Shown piece after piece: positions 1-7,049 of a stretch of DNA of 8,231 bases; the first letter of the stretch is position 1, and the number at the start of each line of letters is the position of its first letter. Below the pieces are notes generated by a model. The model had not been told where the DNA came from, ran no database searches, and saw nothing but the letters and a program-made list of their open reading frames with translations. Location: the NCBI GenBank assembly GCA_016295245.1, contig JAEDLO010000067.1, forward strand, positions 1 to 8,231, written 5' to 3'. A program made the translations under genes and the position numbers. This DNA is from Bacteroidales bacterium (GTDB taxonomy: Bacteria > Bacteroidota > Bacteroidia > Bacteroidales > UBA932).

Positions 1-337
1 TAAGTCCGCTCCAAACAGATCCAGCAACAAGCTCTTCATCATCAACAGCATAGACCGCCATATGTCCCTTGAGGATATAGCCCAGGCCCGCGAGATGGAG
101 GTTGATGATGTGCTGAGCGAAATCGAGGCCATTGTCGCAAGCGGTTTCAAGCTCAACCTTGACTACTACATCGAGGAGAATCTGGATGAAGAGATTGTCG
201 ATGAGATTTATGAGTATTTCAAGACAGAAGCAACCTCTGATGGCATACAGGAAGCCATCGACGCCCTTGGGCCTGACTACTACGAAAACGAGGTTCGTCT
301 TGTCAGGATAAAATTCCTGTGTGAGATAGCATCGTGA
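1..337 (+). CDS. recQ: RecQ-family ATP-dependent DNA helicase, C-terminal end only (5' truncated by window)
   Basis: The reading frame is open from base 2 (base 1 is the last base of a split codon) to the TGA at 335-337, giving about 111 C-terminal residues. An internal ATG at 62 is not the true start, because the frame continues upstream with family-like sequence (FIINSIDRHMSLEDIA). The text resembles the tail of Bacteroidota RecQ helicases: a helix-turn-helix-like stretch (SLEDIAQAREMEVDDVLSEI), then IVASGFKLNLDYYIEE, an acidic segment with IYEYF, and the ending EVRLVRIKFL. RecQ is a cytoplasmic 3'-5' helicase that unwinds recombination and repair intermediates. The helicase core with its Walker and DEAH motifs lies outside the window, so the assignment rests on the tail alone. 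The stop overlaps the GTG start of dnaG by 4 bp (GTGA), which suggests translational coupling. Confidence 0.83.
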   Translation, partial: KSAPNRSSNKLFIINSIDRHMSLEDIAQAREMEVDDVLSEIEAIVASGFKLNLDYYIEENLDEEIVDEIYEYFKTEATSDGIQEAIDALGPDYYENEVRLVRIKFLCEIAS

Positions 338-2349
338 TACCTCAGGAGACAGTTGATCTCATATTAAGCACTGCCCGCATCGAAGAAGTCATCGGGGATT
401 TCGTGACGCTCAAGCGCCGCGGGAGCAGTTATGTCGCCTGCTGTCCCTTCCATAATGAGCGCACCCCCTCCTTTCACGTGACTCCCTCCAAAGGCATCTA
501 CAAATGCTTCGGCTGCGGCAAGGGCGGCTCCGCGGTAGGTTTCCTGATGGACTACGACCACCGGACTTACGGCGAGGCGCTGCGCTATCTTGCCGACAAA
601 TACCATATCGACATCGTCGAGGAGGAACTCTCCGCCGAGGAAATCCGCAAGCGCCAATACACCGAGAGCCTCTATCTGGTGATGGAGTTCGCGGCGAAGT
701 ACTTCGCCGGGCAGCTCGACAGCGACGAAGGGCGCGCAATCGCCCGTCAGTACATCAATCACCGCGGCCTTCAGGAGGAAACCGTCAAAAAGTTCGGCAT
801 CGGCTGGGCCCCTTCGGGCTTCGACACATTCGTCAAGGCCGCCCTTGCCGCAGGCTACAAGGAAGAGTACCTGATAGATGCGGGGCTTGCCAAGCGCAGC
901 GAGAAGGGCAGCCTCTACTGCCGCTTCCGCGAGAGGGTGATGTTCCCGATCCACTCGGTCAGCGGGCGCGTGATAGCCTTCAGCGGCCGCACGCTCCACG
1001 CCGAAACCGAAAGCAAGTACGTCAACTCCGACTCGACTCCGATATACGTCAAGAGCCGCATCCTGATGGGCATCTACCACGCCAAATCGGAAATTGCGCG
1101 CGAAGACAGCTGCATCCTCGTCGAGGGCAATGTTGATGTCGTGATGCTTCACCAGCTGGGCATACGCAATGCCGTTGCCTCCTGCGGCACCGCCCTTACG
1201 GTCGAGCAGGTGCGCCTGATCCACCGCTTTACCGACAACGTCACCATTATGTATGACAGCGACTCTGCGGGCATCAAGGCGGCAAACAAGGCGATACCGC
1301 TCATCCTCTCCGAGGGGATGAACGTCAACACGGTGTTGCTGCCTGAAGGCGAGGACCCTGATTCGTTCTCGCGCAGCCACACCCTCGAGCAGGTCCGCGA
1401 CTACATACGCGACAACACCAAAGACTTTATCAGCTACAAGACCGATATGCTGCTCGGCAAAGCCGGGGCGGACCCGCTCAAGAAAGCCGAGCTGATAAAC
1501 GACATAGCCGACACCATTGCCTGCGCGCCGGACGCCGTGAAGCGTTCGGTTTACGCGGATACCGTGGCCGCCCGCTTCGGCGTTGAGGCCTCGATTATCC
1601 AGGATAGGGTAGCCAAGACCCACAGGAAACTGCTCGAAGAAGAACAGAAGGAGGAGGCCCGGGCAGCTTTAGCCCGGCAGAGGAGCGAACTCGGGGAAGA
1701 TCAGGCACAATCTTCGCAGCAGGCCGCAGCGGAGCCGGAGGGGCAAAGCGAAAACACAGCCAATGCCCCTCAGGGCGGAACGGTCAACAAGACTATGCTC
1801 AAGGCCGAGATGGACATACTCCATTTCGTGCTGAAATACGGCTGCGACAGGCTCGAGTTCGAGAGCGATTCGGACTATTATTCAGGTTCGGGAGAGGATG
1901 CCCCGACCGTCACTGACTTCATCAACGAGTCCTTGGAGGCCGACGGGGCGACTCTGGCCAACAGCATCCTCGACGAGACCTACCGCGCCTATATGGAGCT
2001 CTACTACCAGGGCTACGATCAGGATATGATAATCCGCCGCCTGCTTGGCGGGGACAACAGGGAGATTGCCGCCGTTGTGGCGGACCTTTCGACCGAAAAG
2101 TACAGGCTTACCATCCAGGCCTTCGAGAATGCGCTGACCACCACTTCCTCGTGGCTGGTCATCCAGGTGCCGAGGGTCATCCTCGCCTTCAACGAGAGGC
2201 GGCTCCAGAACGAGATTGATCTGCTGAAGAAAAGCCTGAAGGAAGTTCAGGGGACTGACCGGGAACAGGACGTCCTGAGCCGGATGATGAAGCTTCAGAA
2301 GTTCCAGAGGGAGATTAAACAAAAATTGGGAAGAGAAAAAAGCAATTAG
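334..2349 (+). CDS. dnaG: DNA primase DnaG
   Basis: This is a 671-residue primase that synthesises RNA primers for lagging-strand replication with the replicative helicase. The N-terminal CHC2 zinc domain shows C37, H40, C58 and C61 (CPFHNERTPSF, then YKCFGCGKGG). The catalytic RNA polymerase domain follows, with the TOPRIM signature VEGNVDVV (E264) and the metal-binding acidic motif YDSDSAG (D308, D310). Residues about 432-485 are a Glu/Gln/Ala-rich low-complexity linker. The C-terminal part (about 486-671) is helical and ends in a charged, probably coiled-coil segment from about 622; by position it is the helicase-interaction region, but its sequence is poorly conserved. The protein is longer than E. 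coli DnaG (581 aa), as is usual in Bacteroidota. The start is GTG at 334, overlapping the recQ stop; it begins IPQETVDLILSTARIEEVIG, the normal primase N-terminus. The usual Tyr of the EGYxD motif is Asn here. metG begins 4 bp after the stop. Confidence 0.96.
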   Translation: MIPQETVDLILSTARIEEVIGDFVTLKRRGSSYVACCPFHNERTPSFHVTPSKGIYKCFGCGKGGSAVGFLMDYDHRTYGEALRYLADKYHIDIVEEELSAEEIRKRQYTESLYLVMEFAAKYFAGQLDSDEGRAIARQYINHRGLQEETVKKFGIGWAPSGFDTFVKAALAAGYKEEYLIDAGLAKRSEKGSLYCRFRERVMFPIHSVSGRVIAFSGRTLHAETESKYVNSDSTPIYVKSRILMGIYHAKSEIAREDSCILVEGNVDVVMLHQLGIRNAVASCGTALTVEQVRLIHRFTDNVTIMYDSDSAGIKAANKAIPLILSEGMNVNTVLLPEGEDPDSFSRSHTLEQVRDYIRDNTKDFISYKTDMLLGKAGADPLKKAELINDIADTIACAPDAVKRSVYADTVAARFGVEASIIQDRVAKTHRKLLEEEQKEEARAALARQRSELGEDQAQSSQQAAAEPEGQSENTANAPQGGTVNKTMLKAEMDILHFVLKYGCDRLEFESDSDYYSGSGEDAPTVTDFINESLEADGATLANSILDETYRAYMELYYQGYDQDMIIRRLLGGDNREIAAVVADLSTEKYRLTIQAFENALTTTSSWLVIQVPRVILAFNERRLQNEIDLLKKSLKEVQGTDREQDVLSRMMKLQKFQREIKQKLGREKSN

Positions 2350-2353
2350 CAAT

Positions 2354-4510
2354 ATGGACAAGAATTACAAGAGAACTCTGGTGACCTGTGCGTTGCCTTA
2401 TGCCAACGGACCGGTCCACATCGGACATCTTGCCGGCGTTTACGTGCCGGCCGACATCTATGTCAGGTATCTGAGGATGAGGGGCGAAGATGTGCTTTAC
2501 ATCTGCGGCTCCGACGAACACGGAGTGCCAATCACCATCAAGGCGAAGGAGCAGGGCTGTACTCCTCAGGATATCGTTGACCGCTACAATGACATCATAA
2601 AGGACTCGTTCGCCGGCCTGGGCATCAATTTCGACATCTATGGCCGCACCTCTTCGGCCATCCACGCCCAGAACGCTTCTGAGTTTTTCAAGAAACTCTA
2701 CGATCAGGGCAAGTTCGTCACCCGTGAGAGCGAGCAATACTATGACCCTGAGGCCAAGACTTTCCTGGCTGACCGCTACATCGTCGGCACCTGCCCGAAG
2801 TGCGGAGCCGAAGGAGCCTATGGCGACCAGTGCGAGAAGTGCGGCAGCACCCTCAGCCCGGACGAACTCATCAACCCGAAGAGCAAACTCAGCGGAGCTG
2901 ACCCTATAAAGAAGAAGACCACCCACTGGTATCTGCCTCTCCAGGATTACGAGCAGTGGCTCAGGGAGTGGATACTCGAAGGCCACAAGGAATGGCGCAG
3001 CAACGTGTACGGCCAGGTCAAGAGCTGGCTTGACGGAGGCTTGCAGCCTCGCGCCGTTACCCGCGACCTCGACTGGGGCGTGCCTGTTCCCGTTGAGGGG
3101 GCCGAGGGCAAGGTTCTCTACGTGTGGTTTGACGCCCCTATCGGCTATATCTCCAACACCAGGGAGCTGCTTCCTGACGATTGGCAGAAGTGGTGGAAAT
3201 CCGAGGACACCAAACTCGTCCACTTCATAGGCAAGGACAACATCGTCTTCCACTGTATAGTATTCCCGTCTATGCTCAAGGCCTATGGCGACGGCTACAT
3301 CCTCCCGGAGAACGTGCCTGCAAACGAGTTCCTCAATCTCGAGGGCAACAAGATTTCGACTTCGAAGGGCTGGGCCGTATGGGCTCACGAATACCTCAGA
3401 GACTTTCCGGGCAAGGAGGATGTGATGCGTTACGTGCTCACAGCCAACGCCCCTGAAACCAAGGACAATGACTTCAGTTGGAAGGACTTCCAGCAGCGCA
3501 ACAACAGCGAGCTGGTCGCAATATTCGGCAACTTCGTCAACCGCGCCGTCGTCCTTACCCATAAGTACTTCCAGGGCCGGGTGCCTGCCTGCTCATCTCT
3601 CCTGGACATCGACAGGGAGGTGCTCGCGCAGATCCCGCAGCTCAAGGCCTCAATTGAAAAGAACATCGAGAACTACCGCTTCCGCGAGGCCCTCAAGGAC
3701 GCGATGGCAATAGCCCGATTGGGCAACAAATACATTTCGGACACCGAGCCTTGGAAGGTTGCCAAGACCGACATCGACAGGGCAGCCACCATCCTTAACA
3801 TCTCGATCCAGATTTGCGCTGACCTGGCAATCGCCTTCGAGCCGTTCACTCCGTTTGCAGCCCAGAGACTCCGCGATATGCTGGACGTATGTATGAGCAC
3901 CGGCACCGACCACAAGAGTGACCGCAGCGGCGCCGCCCTCCATACCGTTCCGGCAGGCAGCCGTGAATGCGAGTGCCCGGACAAGGGCGTATGCCTCAGC
4001 TGGGAAGTGCTCGGAAGGCCTCAGATCATTCCTGCCGGCCACAAGCTCGGCGCGGCTGAGCTCCTCTTCGCCAAGATCGAGGACGCGCAGATTGACGCCC
4101 AGCTTGCAAGGCTTGATGCCCTCAGGGCGCAGCAGGAGGCCGCCGCAAAGGCGGAAGCCGCAAAGAAAGTGACTGCCCAGAAGGAAGAGTGCAGCTTCGA
4201 GGACTTCGAGAAGATGGACATCCGCACCGCCACCGTGCTGGAAGCCGAGAGGGTGCCAAAGACCGACAAACTCCTCAAGCTCAGCATCGACACCGGCATC
4301 GACAAGAGGGTCATCGTTTCCGGCATTGCCGAATACTACAGCCCTGAAGAGATGGTCGGCAAGCAGATCTGCATCCTGGCCAACCTCAAGCCGCGCATCA
4401 TCAAGGGCATCGAAAGCCGCGGAATGATACTTATGGCAAGGCAGAATGACGGCAAGATGCGCTTCATCACGCCGCAGGAAGCCCTCGTGAACGGAGCTGA
4501 AATCGGTTGA
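2354..4510 (+). CDS. metG: Methionyl-tRNA synthetase with fused C-terminal tRNA-binding domain
   Basis: This 718-residue cytoplasmic class I synthetase charges tRNA-Met, including the initiator, with methionine using ATP. The Rossmann-fold catalytic domain carries HIGH at 22-25 (YANGPVHIGHLAG) and a KMSKS-type loop K333-I-S-T-S337 followed by KGWAVW. The CP1 zinc knuckle has C147, C150, C160 and C163 (CPKC...CEKC). An alpha-helical anticodon-binding domain covers roughly 390-575. An Ala/Lys/Glu-rich linker (about 584-612) leads to a Trbp111/EMAP-II-like OB fold (about 614-718; FEKMDIRTATVLEAERVPKT, VSGIAEYY, LANLKPR, GIESRGMIL), which binds tRNA and commonly mediates dimerisation. The ATG at 2354 is 4 bp after the dnaG stop; the region before it is A-rich with no strong Shine-Dalgarno. 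An unusual feature is about 36 residues (512-547) with four cysteines inserted in the anticodon-binding domain where homologues, from memory, have only a short loop. Confidence 0.96.
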   Translation: MDKNYKRTLVTCALPYANGPVHIGHLAGVYVPADIYVRYLRMRGEDVLYICGSDEHGVPITIKAKEQGCTPQDIVDRYNDIIKDSFAGLGINFDIYGRTSSAIHAQNASEFFKKLYDQGKFVTRESEQYYDPEAKTFLADRYIVGTCPKCGAEGAYGDQCEKCGSTLSPDELINPKSKLSGADPIKKKTTHWYLPLQDYEQWLREWILEGHKEWRSNVYGQVKSWLDGGLQPRAVTRDLDWGVPVPVEGAEGKVLYVWFDAPIGYISNTRELLPDDWQKWWKSEDTKLVHFIGKDNIVFHCIVFPSMLKAYGDGYILPENVPANEFLNLEGNKISTSKGWAVWAHEYLRDFPGKEDVMRYVLTANAPETKDNDFSWKDFQQRNNSELVAIFGNFVNRAVVLTHKYFQGRVPACSSLLDIDREVLAQIPQLKASIEKNIENYRFREALKDAMAIARLGNKYISDTEPWKVAKTDIDRAATILNISIQICADLAIAFEPFTPFAAQRLRDMLDVCMSTGTDHKSDRSGAALHTVPAGSRECECPDKGVCLSWEVLGRPQIIPAGHKLGAAELLFAKIEDAQIDAQLARLDALRAQQEAAAKAEAAKKVTAQKEECSFEDFEKMDIRTATVLEAERVPKTDKLLKLSIDTGIDKRVIVSGIAEYYSPEEMVGKQICILANLKPRIIKGIESRGMILMARQNDGKMRFITPQEALVNGAEIG

Positions 4511-4515
4511 CGCTT

Positions 4516-5661
4516 ATGAAGGTACTTATAGTTGACGACGAACGCGCAATCCGCAATTCCCTTTCCGAAATACTCTCGGATGAGGGCTATGAGGTTGACA
4601 AGGCTGAAAACGGCCTTATGGCCCTCGATCTTGTGGGCAAGGAGAAGTATGACGTAATCTTCTGCGACATCAAGATGCCGGAGATGGACGGTATCGAGGT
4701 CCTCGACAAGTGTGTGGAGATGGGCATCGACTCGGCCATTGTGATGATTACCGGCCACGGTGATATCGACACCGCCGTGGACTGCATCAAGAAGGGCGCC
4801 TTCGACTTTATCCAGAAGCCGCTTGACCTCAACCGCATCCTGATTACAATCAAGAATGCGACCGACAAGGTCACCCTCTCCAAGCAGAACAAGGCCCTCA
4901 AGAAGAAGGTTTACGGCGCGGATATGATAGGCAACTCTGCTCCTATGAACCATATACGCGAGATTATCGCCAAGGTCGCACCGACTTCCGCCCGAGTGCT
5001 CATCACCGGTCCGAACGGATCCGGAAAGGAACTCGTGGCGAGGAATATCCACCAGCAGAGCAGCCGCAGCGCGATGCCGCTTATTGAGGTGAACTGCGCC
5101 GCCATCCCGGGCGAACTGATCGAGAGCGAACTCTTCGGCCACGAAAAGGGCTCCTTCACCTCGGCGGTCAAGCAGCACAAGGGCAAGTTCGAGCAGGCCG
5201 ACGGCGGAACCCTCTTCCTTGACGAAATCGGCGATATGAGCCTGGCCGCCCAGGCCAAGGTGCTCCGCGTGCTTCAGGAAAAGAAGCTCTCGCGCGTGGG
5301 CTCCGACAAGGATATCGAAGTGGATGTCAGGGTGATAGCCGCCACCAACAAGGATCTCCAGAAGGAGATAGCTGCCGGCAATTTCCGTGAGGACCTCTAC
5401 CACCGCCTGAGCGTGATTCTGATTCAGGTCCCGTCGCTGGACCAGAGACGGGAAGACATCCCTATGCTCATCGACCACTTCATCGAGAAGTACACCGATG
5501 GCTCGCGCAAACGCAAGTTCAGCCCCGAAGCCGTCAAGCTTCTGGTTGAGAAACACTGGCCGGGCAACATCAGGGAACTGGACAATGTCGTGGACCGTCT
5601 CCTGATACTCGGAGACGAGACGGTCAGCGCCCAGAACGTAAAAGATTTCGTGAACTTATAG
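4516..5661 (+). CDS. NtrC-like response regulator (receiver plus sigma-54-interaction AAA+ ATPase) lacking a DNA-binding domain
   Basis: This is a 381-residue two-domain regulator. The receiver (about 1-115) has the acidic pair D7/D8, phosphoacceptor D51 (FCDIKMPEMDG), T79 (VMITGHG) and K101 (FIQKPL). The AAA+ domain (about 130-375) has Walker A G165-PNGSG-K171, Walker B D236-E237 (GGTLFLDEIGD), an arginine-finger region REDLYHRL at 291-298, and HWPGNIRELDN near the C-terminus. The sigma-54 contact loop, usually GAFTGA, reads GSFTSA at 212-217. The protein stops just after the AAA+ subdomain, so the Fis-type helix-turn-helix of NtrC is absent; similar HTH-less proteins are, from memory, common in Bacteroidota. 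It presumably acts on sigma-54 RNA polymerase from solution or through a partner. No histidine kinase gene lies in the window. I chose ATG 4516 because MKVLIVDDE is the normal receiver N-terminus; a TTG at 4507 overlapping the metG stop would add three residues. Confidence 0.9.
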   Translation: MKVLIVDDERAIRNSLSEILSDEGYEVDKAENGLMALDLVGKEKYDVIFCDIKMPEMDGIEVLDKCVEMGIDSAIVMITGHGDIDTAVDCIKKGAFDFIQKPLDLNRILITIKNATDKVTLSKQNKALKKKVYGADMIGNSAPMNHIREIIAKVAPTSARVLITGPNGSGKELVARNIHQQSSRSAMPLIEVNCAAIPGELIESELFGHEKGSFTSAVKQHKGKFEQADGGTLFLDEIGDMSLAAQAKVLRVLQEKKLSRVGSDKDIEVDVRVIAATNKDLQKEIAAGNFREDLYHRLSVILIQVPSLDQRREDIPMLIDHFIEKYTDGSRKRKFSPEAVKLLVEKHWPGNIRELDNVVDRLLILGDETVSAQNVKDFVNL

Positions 5662-6288
5662 TTTGCGGATAATCGAGATACCGTCGCGTAGAGGCAGGAT
5701 GACAGTCTCTACGCGACTGTCTTTTGCTGCCAGCTCGTTGAATTCCAGCAGTCCCCTGGTCTGGGCGTCGTGCGGAAGGGGATCGGCGTAAACCTTGCCG
5801 TCCCAAAGCACGTCGTCCGCAATTATCAGGCCCCCGGACTTCAGAAGCGGAAGCACCAGCTCGTAGTACTTGCAATATTCCCTCTTGTTCGCGTCGATGA
5901 AAACAAGGTCGTATTCACCGCTGAGAGTCTCCAGGGTCTGAATTGCGTCCCCGATGTGAAGGCGGATCTTGTCTTCCACTCCAGCCCTTCTCCAGGCGCC
6001 CCTCATCAGATCCTCCAGTTCGTCATTGATTTCGAGGGCGTCGATGATTCCGCCTTCGGGCAGGCCCAGAGCCATACAGGTACTGGAATAGCCTGTGAAT
6101 GAGCCTATTTCGATGATGCGTCTGGCTCCGGATATCTTGACCAGCAGTTTGAGCAGCTCTCCCTGGACGCTGCCTGAGAGCATACGTGGATAGTTGGTGT
6201 GGATGTTGGTCTGGCGCTCCACCCAGTCCAGGGCTTCCCCGGGGTGGGTGGAATGCTCGCGCAGATATTTATCGAGGGATGATTCCAT
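5656..6288 (-). CDS. Class I SAM-dependent O-methyltransferase (CCoAOMT/Methyltransf_3-like)
   Basis: This 210-residue cytoplasmic enzyme of the caffeoyl-CoA/catechol O-methyltransferase-like family should move a methyl group from S-adenosylmethionine to a hydroxyl of an unknown small acceptor. The SAM-binding glycine loop is EIGSFTGYS (60-68); E86 ends the second strand (IDALEIND) and would bind the ribose. Likely metal ligands are D132 (VFIDANKREY) and D158/D159 (IIADDVLWDG), as in the divalent-metal-dependent members. The C-terminal ILPLRDGISIIRK is typical of the family, and the length is normal. I took ATG 6288, giving MESSLDKYLREHS; the frame continues upstream, but the extra residues overlap the preceding gene in another frame and are Ser/Thr/Arg-rich without family character. 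It overlaps the upstream secreted-protein gene by 20 bp, suggesting co-transcription, and its stop overlaps the convergent regulator stop by 6 bp. The natural substrate cannot be read from the sequence. Confidence 0.9.
   Translation of the reverse strand: MESSLDKYLREHSTHPGEALDWVERQTNIHTNYPRMLSGSVQGELLKLLVKISGARRIIEIGSFTGYSSTCMALGLPEGGIIDALEINDELEDLMRGAWRRAGVEDKIRLHIGDAIQTLETLSGEYDLVFIDANKREYCKYYELVLPLLKSGGLIIADDVLWDGKVYADPLPHDAQTRGLLEFNELAAKDSRVETVILPLRDGISIIRKL
5680..5726 (+). terminator. Candidate intrinsic terminator: 11-bp perfect inverted repeat inside the convergent gene
   Basis: GTCGCGTAGAG at 5683-5693 is exactly complementary to CTCTACGCGAC at 5707-5717, with a 13-base loop that could add a G-U and a C-G pair. 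Outside the stem, A5680-T5720 and C5681-G5719 can also pair around one mismatch. On the plus strand the hairpin is followed by TGTCTTTT, a short imperfect U-tract. It begins 19 bases after the stop of the rightward response regulator, where a terminator for the recQ-dnaG-metG-regulator run would be expected. It lies within the last codons of the leftward methyltransferase. There is no T-run on the minus-strand side, so it looks directional. The weak U-tract is the main doubt. Confidence 0.45.
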
Positions 6289-7045
6289 TTCTTCGGTCAA
6301 AAGATTTGATTTCTGCCGTGGTGAACTCCTCTTCGGAAGAGTTCTTGTATTTCTTGTCGCTGTAGTAGAAGAGTTCGTGGGTCTGGGCATCGATGAGCAT
6401 CTTGTAGCAGCGACTCTTGAGCCCGAGAGTCGAAGGGACTATGCTGATGCCTACAAGGGCGTCCGGTGTGCCTTCGCTGTAATGCTCTTCCACCAGCTCG
6501 CTGTTGACATACACTCTTTTGCCGGTGAGGCGCTTGCTGTTGCAGGTCTCGAGGCCGGCATACGCCACCCTGTCGGACTGCATCGCCTGCTCCACGAAAT
6601 CCTGGATGATGTCCAGGAAGGCATCCATAAAGAGCAGTTCCCTGCCGTTGGGGTTGGTGGCGCTGGCAACCGGAACTCTTATGACTTCGAACGGGCGCTT
6701 GAGAGTGTTGGGGTCGTCCTGCCTGCCTCCCTTGCTGAGTCTGATGAAGCATACGCCCTCGTCTTCAATCAGGGTGAGGAAGTAGTAGCCGTTGTCGACC
6801 TGAAGCTTGTCGTAATCTTTCGTGGTGCAGAACTCATAAGGCGAAATCCTCCAGCACGATGCCAGCTCCGTCTGCATCACGGAACTGATCAGGGAAGTCG
6901 GGTCGGCAACTACCTTGAGGGTCGTGGACGAAAAATCCGAAAGCAGGACCTTGCGGGTATAAATCTTTCCCTGAGCTGCGCATATCAGGCTGCCTGCAGT
7001 CAGAAGCAGGCATATCAAATATGTCTTCAATACTTTTTTTCCCAT
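6269..7045 (-). CDS. Conserved-looking secreted/periplasmic protein of unknown function
   Basis: This 258-residue protein starts with a Sec signal peptide: MGKK, a hydrophobic core LKTYLICLLLTAGSLICA (about 6-23), and probable signal peptidase I cleavage near A24|Q25, leaving an N-terminal Gln as is frequent in Bacteroidota exports. C22 does not sit in a good lipobox, so a lipoprotein is less likely. There are no further membrane segments. The mature part has mixed alpha/beta character with recognisable blocks: WRISPYEFCTTKDYDKL (65-81), YYFLTLIEDEGVCFIRLSKGG, FMDAFLDIIQDFVEQAM and the C-terminal THELFYYSDKKYK. It resembles hypothetical proteins I recall from Bacteroides-type genomes, but I recognise no characterised domain or catalytic motif. 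The start ATG at 7045 lies just downstream of a TAACTTTG -7 box. Its 3' end overlaps the methyltransferase start by 20 bp, so both are probably made from one mRNA. A run of seven A after the second codon is a possible slippage site. Confidence 0.82.
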   Translation of the reverse strand: MGKKVLKTYLICLLLTAGSLICAAQGKIYTRKVLLSDFSSTTLKVVADPTSLISSVMQTELASCWRISPYEFCTTKDYDKLQVDNGYYFLTLIEDEGVCFIRLSKGGRQDDPNTLKRPFEVIRVPVASATNPNGRELLFMDAFLDIIQDFVEQAMQSDRVAYAGLETCNSKRLTGKRVYVNSELVEEHYSEGTPDALVGISIVPSTLGLKSRCYKMLIDAQTHELFYYSDKKYKNSSEEEFTTAEIKSFDRRNGIIPR

Positions 7046-7049
7046 ATCC

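Noticed and set aside
364..1623. Long open frame (419 codons) on the minus strand opposite dnaG
   Set aside because: It lies wholly antisense to an unambiguous primase, with no recognisable domain or promoter. Open antisense frames are expected in G+C-rich coding DNA with strong third-position bias.
2315..3562. 415-codon minus-strand frame opposite metG
   Set aside because: Antisense to clear MetG catalytic motifs. The protein lacks domain signatures, and its composition mirrors the sense codons.
4507..4515. TTG start at 4507 for the response regulator (TTGA overlap with the metG stop)
   Set aside because: Possible, but ATG 4516 gives the usual MKVLIVDDE beginning and a normal start codon. 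No ribosome binding site favours either.
4336..5556. 406-codon minus-strand frame opposite the response regulator and the metG end
   Set aside because: It covers the intact receiver and AAA+ motifs of the real gene and spans a gene boundary without any family signal.
6289..6390. Upstream extension of the methyltransferase to an ATG at 6390
   Set aside because: The added 34 residues are Ser/Thr/Arg/Pro-rich and unlike the family, and would overlap the secreted-protein gene by 122 bp. ATG 6288 gives a standard N-terminus.
7034..7040. Run of seven T (A on the coding strand) in the signal-peptide region of the secreted-protein gene as a programmed slippage site
   Set aside because: The frame reads correctly through the Lys-Lys codons into a normal signal peptide. 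Nothing shows a second product, so I note it only as a possible mutational hotspot.
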